From: a virus
Direction: 5' to 3' (one strand)
IMG/VR virus record: IMGVR_UViG_3300021963_005729
Coordinates: 1-31,681 of that record
Length of the DNA: 31,681 nt
Positions 6,268-14,748 of this stretch are shown in pieces (position 1 is the first letter of the stretch; each line of letters opens with the position of its first letter). The notes below the pieces were generated by a model that saw only the letters and a program-made list of their open reading frames with translations, had not been told where the DNA came from and ran no database searches. The position numbers were made by a program, and so were the translations under genes.

Positions 6268-6968
6268 CAGTTTTAAATTTTAAAGACATTCGTGGAAACG
6301 AAATAAATCTATCTTCATCTGAAAATTATAGAAATCATGCATTTGCCCAACATTCCTGTGTAGGCGCAATTGTTCAACAGTTTGATCAAGACTTTTATTA
6401 TTTTCTTAAAGATCAAGAAGATTTGAATGTGATTGATCTAGGTGCAAATATTGGACTGTTTTCTTTATATGCATCCCCTATTGCAGAAAAAATTTATTCA
6501 GTAGAACCAACTCCTTCACATTTCTCTCTTCTTAAAGAATTGATTGAGTTGACAGGAAAGACTAATATTGAACCACTAAATCTTGCTGTTGGATTGGAAG
6601 ATGGTGAAGCAGAGTTTTTTGTTCATGATGGAAATTCTACAATGAATTCTTTTGTTAAACACACCACTAACCCTCATGGGGAAACTAGTGTTTTGGTTCA
6701 AACCAAAACACTCAATAGTTTAATTGATTCTTTGGGTCTTGATAGAGTTGGGTTTGTAAAAATGGATATTGAAGGATTTGAGAATCAGGTTATTTTTGAA
6801 CCTTCTTTTGAGGAAGCAGTTAGCAAGATTGATGCAATGTATGTTGAAGTGCATGATTTTGAAGAATCTGGTAAAATGCAAATTAATTTTAATAGAATAA
6901 AAGAACAATTTATCTCTTGGGGTAAAACTGTAGATAAATTGCAATTTGATGGTATGTTTGTTTATTAA
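6264..6968 (+). CDS. FkbM-family methyltransferase
   Basis: The 234-residue protein has the SAM motif VIDLGANIGLFSL at 56-68, an acidic VEPTPSHF turn after the second strand, NLAVGLEDGEAEFFV, and the FkbM hallmark VGFVKMDIEGFENQVI in the third quarter. FkbM proteins O-methylate sugars and polyketides and are frequent in polysaccharide gene sets. It overlaps the preceding GT gene by four bases. The next gene starts five bases after its stop. Confidence 0.88.
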   Translation: MTVLNFKDIRGNEINLSSSENYRNHAFAQHSCVGAIVQQFDQDFYYFLKDQEDLNVIDLGANIGLFSLYASPIAEKIYSVEPTPSHFSLLKELIELTGKTNIEPLNLAVGLEDGEAEFFVHDGNSTMNSFVKHTTNPHGETSVLVQTKTLNSLIDSLGLDRVGFVKMDIEGFENQVIFEPSFEEAVSKIDAMYVEVHDFEESGKMQINFNRIKEQFISWGKTVDKLQFDGMFVY

Positions 6969-6972
6969 TTAA

Positions 6973-7590
6973 ATGAAAAAACTTTATCGCAGACTTCTTG
7001 ATATTTGTTATAACAACAAACTACATCATCTTGGAAGTTATTTTTCTTCACTAGAAATTCTTGACAACATTTATAAAAATATGAATAAAGATGATATCTT
7101 TATTCTTTCTAATGGACACGCTGTAGTTGCACTATACGTAATACTGGAAAAATATCACGGATTAGATGCCCAAGAACTCCTTGATAAGTATGGAGAGCAT
7201 CCGAAAAGAAACGAATTAGATAAAATTTTTTGTTCTACTGGAAGTCTTGGGATGGGTATTACTGTAGCAGTAGGAAGAGCATTATCAAATCCCAAAAGAA
7301 ATGTTTACTGTATGATTTCTGATGGTGAATGTGCAGAGGGATCTGTATGGGAAGCACTTAGATTTTCAAATGATTATGGGGTAGTAAACTTACAGGTTTA
7401 TGTAAATGCTAATGGATGGGCTGCATATGATCCCGTCAATTTAATTCTTTTGGAAGATCGCATCAAAGCATTTAATCCAAGAGTTAAATTTTGTAGAACA
7501 TCAGTCGAGCACTTTGGGCTAAAAGGTTTGGACGCGCACTATACTAATTTTACTGAAGAACAGTATAAGGAGGCAATTAATTTATTATGA
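6973..7590 (+). CDS. Transketolase-like N-terminal subunit (ThDP domain)
   Basis: The 205-residue protein matches the diphosphate-binding half of transketolase: HHLGSYFSSLEIL at 18-30, ILSNGHAVVALY (44-55), a GSLGMGITVAVG block (90-101), then SDGECAEGSVWEA (116-128) with N144/N146 completing the thiamine-diphosphate/Mg site. Split transketolases usually have an N-subunit of about 270-300 residues, so this one is trimmed at the C-terminal end. It overlaps by four bases with its partner gene. Such pairs in capsule and O-antigen gene sets transfer two-carbon or acyl units in rare-sugar synthesis. The substrate cannot be told from sequence. Confidence 0.85.
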   Translation: MKKLYRRLLDICYNNKLHHLGSYFSSLEILDNIYKNMNKDDIFILSNGHAVVALYVILEKYHGLDAQELLDKYGEHPKRNELDKIFCSTGSLGMGITVAVGRALSNPKRNVYCMISDGECAEGSVWEALRFSNDYGVVNLQVYVNANGWAAYDPVNLILLEDRIKAFNPRVKFCRTSVEHFGLKGLDAHYTNFTEEQYKEAINLL

Positions 7591-8057
7591 GACGTAGATT
7601 TCAAGAACTTCTTACTGAAGAAATGAAAAAGAATGAAGATATTTTCCTTCTTGTTGGTGATGTTGGATATAAAGTATTTGACCATTTGAGAGAAGAATTT
7701 CCAAACCGCGTAATTAATCCTGGAGCTGCTGAGCAATTGATGATTGGTATGGGTGTTGGACTTGCTTTAGATGGAAAGATTCCTGTTTGTTATTCTATCA
7801 CTCCATTTGTTTTGTATCGTCCTTTTGAGTTTATTCGAAATTATTTGCACCACGAGCAAATTCCTGTTAAACTAGTAGGAAGTGGTCGTGATGATGACTA
7901 TGGACCTTGTGGGTTTTCCCACTACGCCTGCGAAGACACTAAAGTTTTAGAGGCACTTCCAAATATTGAAGTATTTCGTCCACAATCACCAGAAGAAGTT
8001 GATATTGAAAAATTTCTATACTCAGGTAAACCCTCATACATTAATTTAAGGCGATGA
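7587..8057 (+). CDS. Transketolase-like C-terminal subunit, pyrimidine domain only
   Basis: The 156-residue protein has the pyrimidine-binding domain: NPGAAEQLMIGMGVGLAL with catalytic E49, ITPFVLYRPFEFIRNYL, GSGRDDDYGPCGFSHYACED and NIEVFRPQSPEEVD. Normal C-terminal subunits are about 300 residues and carry an extra C-terminal (regulatory) domain; here the chain stops straight after the pyrimidine domain. It overlaps both neighbours by four bases. Together with 6973-7590 it should build one ThDP enzyme with the active site between subunits. Confidence 0.83.
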   Translation: MRRRFQELLTEEMKKNEDIFLLVGDVGYKVFDHLREEFPNRVINPGAAEQLMIGMGVGLALDGKIPVCYSITPFVLYRPFEFIRNYLHHEQIPVKLVGSGRDDDYGPCGFSHYACEDTKVLEALPNIEVFRPQSPEEVDIEKFLYSGKPSYINLRR

Positions 8058-8875
8058 AAATTTTATTCACAGGCAGTCGTGGTAATCTTGGTAAAGAACT
8101 TATTCCTCTTCTTGAGGAAGATCATTTAGTTCATTATTGTGATATTGACTATTCTAATTTTGATTGTGTAAATTCTTTCTTTCGTAATAGGGAGATTGAT
8201 TTTATAATTCACGCTGCTATTCGTGGTGGTCGTAGAGTTCGTGCTGATATTGCAGATGACTTTTACAATAATATGATGATGTTTGAGTGCCTAGCATCTC
8301 AAAATATTCCAATGATTAATCTATGCAGTGGAGCAGCATACGGTCGTAAAGATGATATTATGTCCGTGTCGGAACAAGATTTTGGAAAAACAATTCCGGA
8401 TGATTATTATGGACTTTCCAAATACTTAATAAGTCATAGATCTCGTCAGTTGAATCACGTATATAACTTAAGATTTTTTAATGTATTTGGGAAATATTCT
8501 CCTAAGGATATGTTTACTACTGCCAATATTCTTAATTATATTCATAAAAGAGAAATTGTTATTTTTAAGGATAAGTTTATGGACTTTTTCGGCGTTCTTG
8601 ATGCTAAAAAAGTAATAGATCTTTATCTTATGGGTAGAAAAGATCTTCCCCAAGAGGTTAATCTTGTTTATCCGGAAACTACCAAACTTTCCGAAGTTGC
8701 TGAAATGATTAACAATCTTTCTGATTATAGAGTTCCCATTGACATTCTTGAATCTGGATTTGATAAATCATATTGCGGAAACAGTCAATATCTTAATAGT
8801 CTTGGAATTGAGTTTAATGGACTAAAGAAATCACTTGAATATTGCTATAATAGTTTTGTAGAAAATGCCAAATAA
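8054..8875 (+). CDS. NAD(P)-dependent sugar reductase/epimerase (extended SDR)
   Basis: The 273-residue protein has the Rossmann loop GSRGNLG (7-13), a conserved CDIDY acidic end of the second strand, IIHAAIRGG (51-59), NLCSGAAYG (89-97, SDR Ser) and YYGLSK (Y119, K123). It is shorter than most epimerases and resembles the RfbD (dTDP-4-dehydrorhamnose reductase) and GDP-L-fucose synthase side of the family. Coming right after the transketolase pair, it may reduce or epimerise the keto-sugar those subunits make. Product and nucleotide carrier are unknown. Confidence 0.78.
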   Translation: MKILFTGSRGNLGKELIPLLEEDHLVHYCDIDYSNFDCVNSFFRNREIDFIIHAAIRGGRRVRADIADDFYNNMMMFECLASQNIPMINLCSGAAYGRKDDIMSVSEQDFGKTIPDDYYGLSKYLISHRSRQLNHVYNLRFFNVFGKYSPKDMFTTANILNYIHKREIVIFKDKFMDFFGVLDAKKVIDLYLMGRKDLPQEVNLVYPETTKLSEVAEMINNLSDYRVPIDILESGFDKSYCGNSQYLNSLGIEFNGLKKSLEYCYNSFVENAK

Positions 8876-9593
8876 AGTCTGCTTAATATATCAACCTCTA
8901 GGATTAGGTGATATACTTTGGGTTCAGCAAATCGTTGATACTATTATTTCCGATGGGTATGTTGTATATTATCCAGTTGGTAATGTATACTATGATATAG
9001 TATCTTCTCATATTAAAAAGGAAAATTTAATTTGGGTAAGAGAAACTGATGAATTTCCTCTAAAACAATATTATGGCCAAGTGAATTTTCATCAAACTGA
9101 AAATGAGTTGTATGTTCCTTTAAGTTATGCAGATAGGTATATTCCTAATGCATCAGTAATGATTTCGAAGTATTATTTTCTCTCAATTTCAATTGGAGAT
9201 TATCGTAAACATTTTTCAATTGAAAGAAATTATGAAAGAGAAGAAGCATTAATTGAAAAATATGAATTGGTTGGAAATTATATTTTAGTAAATTCTTCTT
9301 TTGGCACTGAGTCTCAGCAACGAGATCTTGAAATTAAATCTCACTTAAAAATTCATTATATGGACATTCAGCAAGATCGTGAGAATGGATTTCATATCTT
9401 TGATTGGATTGTGGCACTCGAAAATGCAAAAGAAATACATACAGTCGAAACATCTTTATGCTACCTGATAGATAAGTATTGCAAAAATAATAAGTTGTAT
9501 ATGTATGAAAAAAGAACTTCTTCTCAACCTAATACATATTATAACAATGTAAATTTAGTTTACCGCAATTCAAATTGGATTTATGAAAATTGA
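8865..9593 (+). CDS. Putative glycosyltransferase (GT9-like, GT-B)
   Basis: The 242-residue protein opens with VCLIYQPLGLGDILWVQQIV, the glycine/aspartate loop of heptosyltransferase-like GT-B enzymes. Its C-terminal third has DWIVALENAKEIHTVETSLC, the GT9-like donor-side motif. It is shorter than typical GT9 enzymes (about 320-350 residues). It overlaps the SDR gene by 11 bases and the following DUF6165 gene by 11 bases. Function as a sugar transferase is likely, donor unknown. Confidence 0.6.
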   Translation: MPNKVCLIYQPLGLGDILWVQQIVDTIISDGYVVYYPVGNVYYDIVSSHIKKENLIWVRETDEFPLKQYYGQVNFHQTENELYVPLSYADRYIPNASVMISKYYFLSISIGDYRKHFSIERNYEREEALIEKYELVGNYILVNSSFGTESQQRDLEIKSHLKIHYMDIQQDRENGFHIFDWIVALENAKEIHTVETSLCYLIDKYCKNNKLYMYEKRTSSQPNTYYNNVNLVYRNSNWIYEN

Positions 9594-9954
9594 AGTATCT
9601 GTTGGGGAGATAGTTGATAAGTTTACTATTTTAGAAATAAAAGAAAAGCACTGCCTTGATCAATCTAAAATAATAAACATACAAAAAGAATTAAATTACT
9701 TAAAAGATGTTGTTGATGATTTGAACATTCCTGAAGAATTGATAGATGATCTTCGAGAGGTAAATAGAAAACTGTGGAAGATTGAAGATGATATTAGACT
9801 TTGTGAAAGTAAATGGAAATTTGATGATGATTTTATTCGACTTGCAAGGTCAGTTTATTATACAAATGATAAAAGATTTGAAATAAAAAATAAAATTAAC
9901 TCTCTAGTTGAGAGTAATTTTAGAGAAGAAAAAATACTTCCAAAATATACTTGA
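9583..9954 (+). CDS. DUF6165-like protein of polysaccharide gene sets
   Basis: The 123-residue, mostly helical protein begins with the family signature EVSVGEIVDKFTILEIK, continues with long charged helices (about residues 25-60 and 60-115), and ends in a basic tail. DUF6165 proteins are found beside sugar-nucleotide and glycosyltransferase genes, but no biochemical role is established. Lack of membrane segments suggests a cytoplasmic adaptor or chain-length factor; that is only a guess. The gene ends one base before the next start codon. Confidence 0.7.
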   Translation: MKIEVSVGEIVDKFTILEIKEKHCLDQSKIINIQKELNYLKDVVDDLNIPEELIDDLREVNRKLWKIEDDIRLCESKWKFDDDFIRLARSVYYTNDKRFEIKNKINSLVESNFREEKILPKYT

Positions 9955-9955
9955 T

Positions 9956-11509
9956 ATGAAAGTAGTCATCCCAATGTCAGGAATGAGCAGCAGATTTTCT
10001 TCTGCTGGATATAAAATTCCAAAATACTTAATTGAAGTTGGTGGTAAACCTGTCATTGAACATATTGTAAATTTGTATCCTAAAGATACAAAGTTTGCTT
10101 TTATTCTTAATGAGGAGCATCATAAAAATACGAATATTGTTGATGTATTGCAGTCAATTACAAAAACACCTTTGATTGTCGTTATTCCTCCCCATAAAAA
10201 GGGACCAGTTCATAGTGTATTTGAAGAAAACTGGTTAATTGATGATGAGGAACAAGTCATTATCAACTATTGTGATTTTTCAATGTATTGGGATTATAAT
10301 CATTTTGAACAGTTTGTTAATGAAACAGACTGTGATGGATGCGTAGTTTCTTATACTGGATTTCATCCACATATGTTAGGTAGTGATAATTATGCATTCT
10401 GCCGCACTGATGATAATAATAAGATTTTAGAAGTTCGTGAGAAGCAACCATTCACAGATAATAAAATGTCTGAATTTGCTTCTACAGGAACATATTATTT
10501 TAAGAAAGGAAAATATATTAAGAAATATTTTAAGCAATTGATGGACGAAGATTTAAACATCAACGGAGAATATTATGTAAGTCTTGTTTATAATCTTTTA
10601 ATTCAAGATCAACTTAATAATTTTGTATATGAAGTTCCGCATATGCTTCAATGGGGAACTCCATTCGATCTTGATGTTTATAATAGTTGGTCAAACTATT
10701 ATCATAAAGCACTGGAAGGTCAGAAAGAAGTTAGACTAGAAAACTGTGTTCTTGCACTTCCAATGGCAGGTGCTGGAAGTCGTTTCTCAAAAGAAGGATA
10801 CACTGAACCAAAACCATTTATTCAAGTCAATGATAAGAATATGGTAGATCAGGCAGTTCGCTGTTTACCAAAAACTGATGATGTCATTTATGCCTGTCTA
10901 AAAGGTCATCAGTCTCCTGGTAAAAATACTGTTTGGATTGATGATGTTCTTGAAGGTCAAGCTTGTACGACTGAAAGAATTGTAAATACGATTGATCCCG
11001 ATAGTTCTATTCTTGTATCTGCCTGTGATAATGGTGTATTCTATGATGCTGATAAGTTTTTAGATTTAGTAAATGATGAAGAAAATGATATAATTATATG
11101 GACTTATAGAAACAATTATACAAGTCATCTACAACCAAACTCATATTCGTGGGTGAACTGTGATAGTGAAGGTAATGTTAGTAGTGTTGATGTTAAAAAC
11201 TTTACGGGAATTGATCCTGTAAAAGAGTTTGCCATTACTGGTACTATGTTTTTTAGAACAAAAGAAATTTTTTATCGTTCTCTTGAAGAACTTTATAAAA
11301 ATAACAACAGAACTAATGGTGAATTTTATGTTGACAGTATGCTCAATGAAGCAATTGGTTTAGGATATAAAGTTAAAAATTTTGAGATTGATAATTATAT
11401 TTGTTGGGGCACTCCAAACGATTTAAAAACCTACGAATATTGGCAAAGATTTTTTAATAAAGTTGACTGGCATCCTTATGAATATACAAAAGACTACTTT
11501 ACCAATTGA
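9956..11509 (+). CDS. Tandem (two-domain) sugar-phosphate nucleotidyltransferase
   Basis: The 517-residue protein contains two nucleotidyltransferase domains in a row. Domain 1 (about 1-255) opens with VVIPMSGMSSRF followed by IPKYLIEVGGKP. Domain 2 (about 262-510) opens with LALPMAGAGSRF followed by TEPKPFIQVNDK. Both have the glycine-rich NTP loop, a conserved R and K, an NGEYYVS/NGEFYVD block and a WGTP segment near the end. It was read from ATG 9956, one base after the previous stop, rather than the upstream in-frame start at 9908, which would overlap DUF6165. It should activate a sugar phosphate as an NDP-sugar. Whether both halves are active is unclear. Confidence 0.83.
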   Translation: MKVVIPMSGMSSRFSSAGYKIPKYLIEVGGKPVIEHIVNLYPKDTKFAFILNEEHHKNTNIVDVLQSITKTPLIVVIPPHKKGPVHSVFEENWLIDDEEQVIINYCDFSMYWDYNHFEQFVNETDCDGCVVSYTGFHPHMLGSDNYAFCRTDDNNKILEVREKQPFTDNKMSEFASTGTYYFKKGKYIKKYFKQLMDEDLNINGEYYVSLVYNLLIQDQLNNFVYEVPHMLQWGTPFDLDVYNSWSNYYHKALEGQKEVRLENCVLALPMAGAGSRFSKEGYTEPKPFIQVNDKNMVDQAVRCLPKTDDVIYACLKGHQSPGKNTVWIDDVLEGQACTTERIVNTIDPDSSILVSACDNGVFYDADKFLDLVNDEENDIIIWTYRNNYTSHLQPNSYSWVNCDSEGNVSSVDVKNFTGIDPVKEFAITGTMFFRTKEIFYRSLEELYKNNNRTNGEFYVDSMLNEAIGLGYKVKNFEIDNYICWGTPNDLKTYEYWQRFFNKVDWHPYEYTKDYFTN

Positions 11510-12581
11510 ATATTGGAATTCTAGAAAAACAAGATTAATCTCACCAAAAGACGAAAACGGCAGAGATATAGAAGTTGCATATTTCTTTACTTGTCAATTT
11601 ACCGGACTTTCAAAGCATTATCCTCAACCACTAATTTATTCACATCAAACTCAGAGACTGACTCTTCCAACTAAAGAAATGTTTATGTCTCTTGGTAGAG
11701 GTACTGTATATGAAGAAACAATGGAGTATGAGGCAGAACTTCCTTTTCATTTTAAGAATTTCTGCTCTGTTCCTGTATTTTACTTTGTATACAATATGGC
11801 AAATTATTATCATTTCATTTATGATACTTTGCCATATCTTTATTCATATTTCAATGAAAAGGAAATACATCCTGATCTCAAACTTCTTGTAAGTCCACCA
11901 GAAGGAAAGGATGATCTTTATCCATTTGTATGGGAGTGCTTAGAACTTCTAGGTATTCTTAGAAAGGATGTTATATTTTTAAATCCAGAGACTCTCTATA
12001 ATACTGTCGTAGTGGGGTCGTCCTTGACTCATAATGGTCTTTCAAATACTCCTCCACACTCTGGTGTGTTTGATATTATCAATTGTATGAAAGGTGAATA
12101 TCAAGGACCAGAAAAGATTTATATTTCACGGCGCACTTGGTTGCACAATAACTTGGATAATATTGGAACAAACTATACTGAGCGTCGTCGTTGTGTGAAT
12201 GAGGATGAGGTAGCAGAACTTTTCAAGTCTTACGGATATGAAGAAGTTTTCTGTGAAAATATGACGATGAAAGAAAAGATTGGTTTATTCAACTCCGCTA
12301 AGTATGTTGCTGGACCGATTGGTGGTGGAATGTGCAATGTGATCTTCTCACCACCGGAAACTAAAGTTATTTCTATCAATAGTCCTTTGTTTTTTGATAT
12401 CAATACTCGCTTTGAATATTCAATGTCTCACACGCACCTTTATCATTTCAATGATACGGAGTTTGTGGAAAAAGTGGAGGAAAATGTAGAAAGTGATGGT
12501 GCTCTTTCTATTTCGGGTGGTCTGAACTCTCCTTGGAAGGTGGATCTAAATAAACTAAAAATATTTCTTAACAATGTCTGA
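11478..12581 (+). CDS. GT61 (DUF563) glycosyltransferase
   Basis: Starting at ATG 11478 the protein has 367 residues. Its central block VYNMANYYHFIYDTLPYLY, the IYISRRTWLHNN segment, VNEDEVAELFKSYGYEEV and the C-terminal GPIGGGMCNVIFSPPETKVI are the hallmarks of family GT61. It overlaps the nucleotidyltransferase by 32 bases, and an earlier TTG start would increase that. GT61 members transfer xylose, arabinose, GlcNAc or other sugars in bacterial capsules and plant walls. It is coupled to the following aldolase gene by an 8-base overlap. Confidence 0.82.
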   Translation: MNIQKTTLPIEYWNSRKTRLISPKDENGRDIEVAYFFTCQFTGLSKHYPQPLIYSHQTQRLTLPTKEMFMSLGRGTVYEETMEYEAELPFHFKNFCSVPVFYFVYNMANYYHFIYDTLPYLYSYFNEKEIHPDLKLLVSPPEGKDDLYPFVWECLELLGILRKDVIFLNPETLYNTVVVGSSLTHNGLSNTPPHSGVFDIINCMKGEYQGPEKIYISRRTWLHNNLDNIGTNYTERRRCVNEDEVAELFKSYGYEEVFCENMTMKEKIGLFNSAKYVAGPIGGGMCNVIFSPPETKVISINSPLFFDINTRFEYSMSHTHLYHFNDTEFVEKVEENVESDGALSISGGLNSPWKVDLNKLKIFLNNV

Positions 12582-13245
12582 AATACTAGAACTAGCAAGA
12601 GAAATCAGTGACTACACTATTTGTGGTGAAGGTAATGTATCAGTTAGAGTGGACGAGAATAGTTTTCTAATCAAAGCAAGTGGAACAAGTCTTCATACAC
12701 TCTCAGAAGAAGACTTAACTTTATGTAATACAAATGGTGCTCAAATAGAACTGTTGCATAAGAAACCAAGTATTGAAACATCTTTTCACGCCTGGATTAT
12801 GAAAACATTTCCAGACATTAATTTTATTGCTCACACACATCCACCACATACTACAAAAATTCTCTGCTCTGAACCAACTGTTCTTTATGATTTTGCAGAA
12901 CATCGTTGGTTTCCAGACCAGATTGTTAGAAATGGTATTAAATCCTGTGTAGTTCCTTATGCACCTCCTGGGGAAGCAATTTTAAAATTAGTTGAAAAAC
13001 ACGTCTTTAAATTTGTAGACAAAGAAGGATACTTCCCCAAGTTGATTCTTTTGCAAAATCATGGTATAATCACAGCATCTGCATCTAAAAAAGATTGTAC
13101 AGCTTCTACTTTAATGTGTGAAAAGTCTGCTGATATTTTTATTGGCGCAAAACTTTTAGGAGGAGTTAAGTTCTTAACTAAACAGGAAGTTGCTGATGTT
13201 GATACTTGTCCGAATGAAAATTATAGGAGAAATATGTATCAATGA
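12574..13245 (+). CDS. Class II aldolase/adducin family enzyme
   Basis: The 223-residue protein has GNVS at 20-23, PSIETSFH (66-72) with the likely catalytic E68, HTH at 87-89 and the third zinc ligand H163 in QNHGI. These are the metal and catalytic residues of fuculose/rhamnulose-phosphate aldolases and related epimerases. It acts on phosphorylated ketoses in the cytoplasm. Placed between a nucleotidyltransferase/GT61 pair and a HAD phosphatase, it may shape or shorten a sugar precursor. The adducin family is broad, so exact chemistry is open. Confidence 0.8.
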   Translation: MSEILELAREISDYTICGEGNVSVRVDENSFLIKASGTSLHTLSEEDLTLCNTNGAQIELLHKKPSIETSFHAWIMKTFPDINFIAHTHPPHTTKILCSEPTVLYDFAEHRWFPDQIVRNGIKSCVVPYAPPGEAILKLVEKHVFKFVDKEGYFPKLILLQNHGIITASASKKDCTASTLMCEKSADIFIGAKLLGGVKFLTKQEVADVDTCPNENYRRNMYQ

Positions 13246-13553
13246 AAGTCATTTATGTTGATATTGATGAAACCATTTGTCATCGTGAAACTTCTATTGA
13301 CTTTGGAACAACACATGATTATTCAAAAGCAAAACCTATTCGAGAGAATATAGAAAAAATTAATAAACTTTATGATGAAGGACATACAGTAGTTTATTGG
13401 ACTGCTCGTGGTTCTAGAAAACAAATTGATTGGACTGAACTTACTGCAAAACAACTTGCAGAATGGGGTGCCAAGTATCATGAATTAAGAGTAGATAAAC
13501 CATTCTATGACTTATTCATTGAAGACAAATCATTGAGGATTGAAGAACTGTGA
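13242..13553 (+). CDS. Small HAD-superfamily phosphatase
   Basis: The 103-residue protein is a minimal HAD core: nucleophile motif DIDET (D7, D9), motif II WTARGS (53-58, Thr54), K86 in DKPFYD and acidic motif IV near D90/D95. It has no cap domain, as in the small capsule-locus HAD proteins that dephosphorylate sugar phosphates. It overlaps the aldolase by four bases and its stop overlaps the GTG start of the next gene. It probably removes a phosphate from a sugar intermediate made nearby. Confidence 0.82.
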   Translation: MKVIYVDIDETICHRETSIDFGTTHDYSKAKPIRENIEKINKLYDEGHTVVYWTARGSRKQIDWTELTAKQLAEWGAKYHELRVDKPFYDLFIEDKSLRIEEL

Positions 13554-13990
13554 TTGTTATTTCTCATCGTGGTAATATTCGTGGACCAGTTCTTGATAAA
13601 GAAAATCGCCCAAGTTACATTGACTGTGCGATTGGAAATGGATATCATGTAGAGATTGATATTCGTTCAATTGGTGGTGAGTTGTGGTTGGGTCATGATG
13701 AACCACAGTACAAAATAGACCACAATTGGTTAGATAAACGTAGGAACTACTTGTGGTTACATTGTAAGAATCCTGAAGCGGCAAAAGAATGTTGGGCATA
13801 TCACTCATTTTGCCATACTTCTGATCCATTTACTTATACTTCAACTGGACAAATATGGTTGCATGATTTGTCTATGAGAATTGGTAGTAATTCGATTATT
13901 CCTTTAATTGATAAGGACGAAGTTGAAGCATTTGTGTCATTTGGTGAAACTCCTTTTGGTATCTGCACAGATTATCCACATTTATTTTAA
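13550..13990 (+). CDS. Compact GDPD-like phosphodiesterase
   Basis: The start codon is GTG at 13550, overlapping the HAD stop (GTGA). The 146-residue product has the glycerophosphodiesterase active-site elements: SHRG (H6, R7), VEIDI (E35, D37), and GHDEP (H49). It ends with GICTDYP, matching the usual C-terminal (I/V)xTDYP. Normal members are 230-260 residues, so this is a reduced barrel, similar to short versions in phage sugar gene sets. It could cleave a glycerophosphate or sugar-phosphodiester. Activity is inferred. Confidence 0.75.
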   Translation: MIVISHRGNIRGPVLDKENRPSYIDCAIGNGYHVEIDIRSIGGELWLGHDEPQYKIDHNWLDKRRNYLWLHCKNPEAAKECWAYHSFCHTSDPFTYTSTGQIWLHDLSMRIGSNSIIPLIDKDEVEAFVSFGETPFGICTDYPHLF

Positions 13991-13999
13991 AGTATTAAA

Positions 14000-14746
14000 A
14001 TGACACGTATTGCTCTCTGTTATTCGGGTAGACCTAGAAGTATTTTTGAGTGCTTTGATAATCATAAAGAACATTTTAGATTGGGTCAGAATAATGTTGA
14101 TGTTTTTGCTCATCTTTGGTTTGATGGTGATTTAGTAGGGTCTCAATTTAGATCTGATGTTGGACAAGGAACTTGGCCAGATTCTTCTATTAAAGAATGG
14201 ATAGACGAAAATTGGAAACCTAAAAAAATAACATATGAAAAACCGAGATCCTTTGAGTCTATGTTTGAAAAAAGTTGGAATCCTCAGTGGCCATTTGCAC
14301 ATCCAAAAGATAATCAAATTTCTATGTTCTATGGGATTGAAAAAGTAATAAATCTTAAAAAAGAATATGAGCAAGAGAATAGTTTTAAGTATGATTACGT
14401 TGTGCGTATGAGAACCGATTTAACGTTTTTAGATTCTCCAGGTGAATTTGAAAGATATGATCAGAATAATCTTCACGTCTTTAATGTTATCCCTGGTATG
14501 GATTGGATTGAAACTAAAGTTAAAGATTTTGCAATTCTTGATATCGTTGCTTGGGGAGGGTCTGAAGTTATGGATAAGTATGGATCAACATATTCTAATT
14601 TGAAAACAATCATTGATTCTGGATGTCCCACCTTTACACCAGATGCAATATTAGGTTATAATGCTGTTAGGATAAACAATTTAAAAGTCCAAAAACATCC
14701 TTGGAAGTTTAAAATTTTTGTAGGAAATACTATTTACCAAAATTAA
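14000..14746 (+). CDS. Putative glycosyltransferase-like protein, unassigned family
   Basis: The 248-residue protein starts with RIALCYSGRPRSIFECFDNH, a start I associate with proteins from phage and capsule clusters annotated as putative sugar transferases. It has YDYVVRMRTDLTFL near residue 130-145, resembling the DxD-bearing region of GT-A enzymes, and a late DIVAWGGSEVMDKY. No signal peptide is present. It is the only gene in the operon, with the following nadE, not overlapping its predecessor (9-base gap). Assignment is from these partial motifs and context. Confidence 0.5.
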   Translation: MTRIALCYSGRPRSIFECFDNHKEHFRLGQNNVDVFAHLWFDGDLVGSQFRSDVGQGTWPDSSIKEWIDENWKPKKITYEKPRSFESMFEKSWNPQWPFAHPKDNQISMFYGIEKVINLKKEYEQENSFKYDYVVRMRTDLTFLDSPGEFERYDQNNLHVFNVIPGMDWIETKVKDFAILDIVAWGGSEVMDKYGSTYSNLKTIIDSGCPTFTPDAILGYNAVRINNLKVQKHPWKFKIFVGNTIYQN

Positions 14747-14748
14747 TT

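Noticed and set aside
9908-9955. Earlier start for the nucleotidyltransferase
   Set aside because: It would overlap DUF6165 by 47 bases. The ATG at 9956 sits one base after the previous stop and directly precedes the conserved first strand.
11463-11477. TTG start of the GT61 gene
   Set aside because: ATG 11478 is in frame, gives a shorter overlap and a more typical start.
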